From contig PCDI01000006.1 in assembly GCA_002778195.1 (NCBI GenBank), positions 2,237,950 to 2,301,949 on the forward strand: a stretch of DNA of 64,000 bases, written 5' to 3'. The DNA is from Raffaelea ambrosiae. Taxonomy: Eukaryota > Ascomycota > Sordariomycetes > Ophiostomatales > Ophiostomataceae. The first letter of the stretch is position 1. Each line of letters starts with the position of its first letter. This document shows, in pieces, positions 60,859 to 64,000 of this stretch. Below the pieces are notes generated by a model. The model was not told the DNA's origin, made no database searches, and saw only the letters and a list, made by a program, of their open reading frames with translations. The position numbers were made by a program, and so were the translations under genes.

Positions 60859-62829
60859 ATGACTAGACGAAAGAAGATCGACCTCAGCAAGTCCAATGCA
60901 GAGGACCTTTGTCTGCAGCCGCTCAATCTGCTCTGGGGTGGTCCGCTGCTGGTCGATCGTCGAGGCCGGCAGAGGCAATTGAAAGAGACGAAGCAGAAGC
61001 AGATCCAGCAGACTGCGGAAAAATCTGCGTCAGCCCCAGCCCCAGCTCCAGCTCCAGCACCAGAGCCTGCTCCTGCTCCTGCTCCTTCTCCTCCTCCTCC
61101 TCCTCCTCCCTCGGAACCTGAACCTGAGATTCCTGCTGCTCCGACAGAAGAAGATACCAAGAAAGCCAAGAAAGACAAGCCGAGAAAGAGCAAGAAGCAT
61201 CGCCACGATCATGGCCAGCATCGTCCCAGCGGCAGCCATGATCACCACCACCGCCGCAACCGTCACCACCACCAACACCAACACCAACACCAACACCAAC
61301 ACCGCCATCACCGCCACAGCGACACTGACAGCGACATGGATCTCTGTTTCAGTGGCGACGACGGCGACGACGACGAGACCGACACGGACGCCATAGTCCG
61401 GGCACTGAGGAGCCATCACGCGCGCTACAAAAAGTCGCATCATCGGCATCTCATGGAACACAAAGACGGCGGCAGCAGCAGCTGCTGTAGCCACGCGAGA
61501 CGGACCAAGAAATATGCGACAGCATCACGCTGCCCGGAATGTCGCCAGAGAGTGTGCTGTCTGTCGTGTGAGACGGGCGAGATCGAGGAGGAAGTAGCAG
61601 CAGCAGCAGCAGCAGCAGCAGCTTCTGCTGCCGCAGCCGAGAAAGCGGACAAGCCAGACACTGAATCTGCCGAGAAGGAGAAATTGGACAAGAAGAGCAC
61701 ATGCAAGAAAAAGAGGCACAGACAGAGGGACAAGGAGGACAAGAAGAAGGAGACCGCTGAAGAAGTGGACAACACAGAGGGCAAAGACGTGTCCAAGAAG
61801 GAAACCAAGGAGGAAACCGAGGAAGAGAAAAAAGAAGAGAAAAAAGAAGAGAAAAGAGAGGAGCCCAACGAGCAAACCAAAGAGAAGCCAGCAGCAGCCA
61901 ACAAGGACGAGTCGACAAAGGACGACGGTGCCAGCAACAACCCGACCAACATGCCACCTATGCCGTTCGCCTACCCGCCCTATTTTCCTCATCCAGGATT
62001 CCCTGCTCCGTCTCCTGGCGTTGGTGGTGGTGGTGGTGGTGGTGGTGCTGCTGCTGCTTTGCACCCTCCATACCCGCCCTATCCATACGGTTATCCCTAC
62101 CACCATGCGCCGTACTCATACGGCTACATTCCCGCACCGGGTCCCGGGCAGCCGATTCCTCCTCCGCCTTTCATGCCCACACTGTATGGGCCACCGCCCT
62201 TTCTGTCACCCCCAGGAGGGTATTCTTACCCACCGGACACGGCCGATGATGGTGTCGACCACGATGCCACCACTAGCGGCGCTGGTGGACACAGCCATAC
62301 ATTGGCCTCGGGAGACAAGAACAAGAATACCGACATGAATACCGGCTCGTGGGACGACTTCGGTGCTGGTGCAATGGGTTTCAATGGGACCAACGACAAT
62401 TCTGCCGACGCGGGAGGAAGTGGAGATGGCAATAAGAAGGACGATGGCGTGGCCGACTGGGGCATTCCCTGGGACAATGGCGACAATACGGGCAACGACA
62501 ACGACAACGCCAGCAATGGCAACAACGGGTCTGCTGCCGCTGCTGGTGATGGGGACAATGAGTATAGCCGGGGCGGCGGTGACGGCGGCGACAGAGCATG
62601 GCCATCAGAAGAGAACAACAACCCAAACAGCTCGAGACACACGGGTGCCGCCACCGCTACACCTCCCTCCTCCCAACACTGGACCTCTGACGACCTGGCC
62701 GTACTCGGGCGACTGCATGCGCGGCAAAACACGGACCGCTGGCGGGAACTGCAGGCGGCGTTCTACAACGAGACGGGACGGGTGGTCGACATGGAGCTTC
62801 TGAAGAGCCAAGTGGAAGGGGGGGGGTAG
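60859..62829 (+). CDS. Charged low-complexity protein with SANT-like C-terminus, unknown function
   Basis: A single frame of 656 aa. It starts MTRRKKIDLSKSNAEDLCL and has a short ordered-looking segment (LNLLWGGPLLVDRRGRQRQ). Then come Pro-Ala repeats, a His/Gln-rich run (about residues 130-155), an Asp-rich block, a small Cys cluster CPECRQRVCCLSC (about residues 228-240; possibly metal-binding), an Ala run, a long Lys/Glu region, a Pro/Tyr/Gly segment and an Asp/Asn/Gly segment. The last 50 residues look folded: HWTSDDLAVLGRLHARQNTD followed by RWRELQAAFYNETGR, spaced like the tryptophans of a SANT/Myb helix set. I believe similar short tails occur in other fungal proteins, but cannot name the family. 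Gene status is supported by the long frame, CT-rich leader and good start context; function is unknown. Confidence 0.65.
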   Translation: MTRRKKIDLSKSNAEDLCLQPLNLLWGGPLLVDRRGRQRQLKETKQKQIQQTAEKSASAPAPAPAPAPEPAPAPAPSPPPPPPPSEPEPEIPAAPTEEDTKKAKKDKPRKSKKHRHDHGQHRPSGSHDHHHRRNRHHHQHQHQHQHQHRHHRHSDTDSDMDLCFSGDDGDDDETDTDAIVRALRSHHARYKKSHHRHLMEHKDGGSSSCCSHARRTKKYATASRCPECRQRVCCLSCETGEIEEEVAAAAAAAAASAAAAEKADKPDTESAEKEKLDKKSTCKKKRHRQRDKEDKKKETAEEVDNTEGKDVSKKETKEETEEEKKEEKKEEKREEPNEQTKEKPAAANKDESTKDDGASNNPTNMPPMPFAYPPYFPHPGFPAPSPGVGGGGGGGGAAAALHPPYPPYPYGYPYHHAPYSYGYIPAPGPGQPIPPPPFMPTLYGPPPFLSPPGGYSYPPDTADDGVDHDATTSGAGGHSHTLASGDKNKNTDMNTGSWDDFGAGAMGFNGTNDNSADAGGSGDGNKKDDGVADWGIPWDNGDNTGNDNDNASNGNNGSAAAAGDGDNEYSRGGGDGGDRAWPSEENNNPNSSRHTGAATATPPSSQHWTSDDLAVLGRLHARQNTDRWRELQAAFYNETGRVVDMELLKSQVEGGG

Positions 62830-63540
62830 AAGAGAGGGTAACCAAGACCACGAGAGCGAGGAGGATGGCCAGTGTGGGACTATGTGGTCACAGTGGAAGG
62901 CTCGGAAACGGTCGAAAATGAGAGTCGTGGAACGGACAATGTGCCATCCCAGAAAATATTTTTCCCCGGAAAATAAACAATACAGAACTAATAATGTTTC
63001 CAAGGAGAGAAAAAGGATAAGAATGTTGGACCAGGGTATCGATCGAAAGTCTGTTTATCTTTCGACGAAAAAAAATAAAAGGAATAAGACAATAGTTGCG
63101 AACAAAGCACAAACGGGACTATCCAAACAAAGTAGTATGCAACCCAGAAGTAAAAAACAAAAGCCAACAAAAACCCCTTTTGTTAAACCCTCTTTCGAGA
63201 ATAGCACAAAACAAAGAAGACTAAAAAAAAAAACAAATGGCCCAATATGTACCGTGTGGTAATAAAGTACAGGATAGAAAAGGAGAGGCAAGAAAAGAGA
63301 ACAAAAAACAGCAAGGAGAATGATTATAAATGAGGCCGGGTCCAGAAAAATGAAAACCTCCCCGAGAGAACTCCTGCCATATGCAATCTAGATATCAAAC
63401 AAGAACCTCCCCGCAAAACCATTCTAAGCAAGAGACAAAAAGTATTAAAAAAAGCAAAAGGGGGGTCCCACAGGGGAACGCGTAGTAATAGCATAACAGA
63501 AGAATGAAATGTGTGCGTATGCATCGGCCGGCTGGCCAAG
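62830..63540. other. Convergent 3' flanks
   Basis: An A-rich spacer between the plus-strand gene and the minus-strand gene at the window edge. No gene or RNA is seen. Confidence 0.6.
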
Positions 63541-64000
63541 CTATATGAATTCGGGCATGTTCTCGGCGTGCATGGCCTGTATCGCGGCTGCAGTTGTTGC
63601 CGGCATCGGTGGTGGTCTGCCTGACCGTGGTGCTGACCTTCGTTGTGATGGCGGCTGCTTAGCTGGCTGTGGCGGTGGCAACGAATTTGGGACTTGACCT
63701 TGGCTTTGGTTCTGCCCGGATGGTCGAGTGCCACCTCTGGTTGAGCGGGATTTACTGCTGGTGCTGAGACCTCGCTTCATCATCTTGCCCAGCACGGTCA
63801 CAAGCTCGCAAGCGTCGGCAAACATGTCGTTATCAATACCTTCGGTCGCCTCGTACACTTCAGTGATGGTGTCCTTGGCCAGTTTCCGGCTGCCTTCATG
63901 GTCGTGGACGCACTCGTACAGAAATGCGACGTACTCAGTCTTGACAGATAAACGTAGTGAGTGAGATCCCCATAACAAGCTCTCGGCGAGGTCGATGGCA
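63541..64000 (-). CDS. 3' part of an unknown gene, cut by the window end
   Basis: The minus-strand frame is open from the right edge (64000) to TAG at 63541, about 152 residues. The visible part begins AIDLAESLLWGSHSLRLSVK and continues with helical sequence (TEYVAFLYECVHDHEGSRKL, then ITEVYEATEGIDNDMFADAC and ELVTVLGKMMKRGL). It ends in a disordered Ser/Pro/Gln-rich tail, PPPMPATTAAAIQAMHAENM near the stop. An acceptor-like TCTGTCAAG before ACTGAGTAC leaves open that the first 12 or so visible codons are intron. The helical part could belong to a VHS- or HEAT-like domain, but I do not recognise it. Confidence 0.6.
   Translation of the reverse strand, partial: AIDLAESLLWGSHSLRLSVKTEYVAFLYECVHDHEGSRKLAKDTITEVYEATEGIDNDMFADACELVTVLGKMMKRGLSTSSKSRSTRGGTRPSGQNQSQGQVPNSLPPPQPAKQPPSQRRSAPRSGRPPPMPATTAAAIQAMHAENMPEFI

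Noticed and set aside
1..64000. Biosynthetic gene cluster or transposon
   Set aside because: No synthase, transporter-regulator group, reverse transcriptase, transposase or long terminal repeat pair could be recognised.

Overview
The window is nuclear DNA of a filamentous ascomycete fungus. Genes carry short introns (about 60-190 bases, a few longer) with GTAAGT/GTATGT donors, CTAAC/CTGAC-type branch sites and CAG/TAG acceptors. ATP synthase subunit 9 is nuclear-encoded with a mitochondrial presequence, and a single dispersed 5S rRNA gene is present. GC-rich coding sequence, long low-complexity inserts (polyQ, polyA, Pro/Gln) and long purine- or pyrimidine-rich spacers suggest a Sordariomycete, perhaps Ophiostomatales; that placement is inference only. 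The sequence is an assembly: one run of 25 N falls inside an intron.

Layout. 0-10 kb: a kinetochore Mis14/Nsl1 subunit (-), a small four-exon conserved protein (-), proteasome ATPase Rpt3 (+) and the folliculin-like TORC1 regulator Lst7 (-). 10-18.5 kb: an 8.6 kb gene desert with minisatellites, a 63-bp alternating purine/pyrimidine tract, long G runs and clusters of short repeated motifs. 18.5-26.3 kb: a protein tyrosine phosphatase, an Fmp25-like RCC1-repeat mitochondrial protein and an unknown helical, probably tail-anchored protein (all -). 26.8-35.3 kb: COG subunit 3 (+), a YMC1-type mitochondrial carrier (+) and the Dsl1-complex tether Tip20/RINT1 (-). 35.8-43.5 kb: exosome nuclease Rrp6 (-), Mdm35 (+), a tiny two-helix membrane protein (+) and Gpi1 (+), the last two only about 50 bases apart. 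45.7-46.8 kb: ATP9 (-). 46.8-52.4 kb: a second gene desert with the same motif clusters. 52.4-64 kb: a Sas2-type MYST acetyltransferase (-), a large mitochondrial PPR-like protein (+), tRNA-Glu(CTC), a 5S rRNA gene, a charged low-complexity protein with a SANT-like tail (+) and the 3' part of an unknown gene (-) running off the right end.

The genes are mostly single-copy housekeeping functions: proteasome, exosome, vesicle tethering, GPI-anchor synthesis, mitochondrial biogenesis and histone acetylation. I see no biosynthetic cluster, no transposon with a recognisable coding region and no CRISPR. Exon coordinates were worked out by hand from splice signals, reading phase and family conservation. 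The less ordinary content is in the spacers (two dispersed short motifs, TACGAGTA and TACATAGTA, far above chance), in the small membrane gene abutting GPI1, and in the unknown genes.
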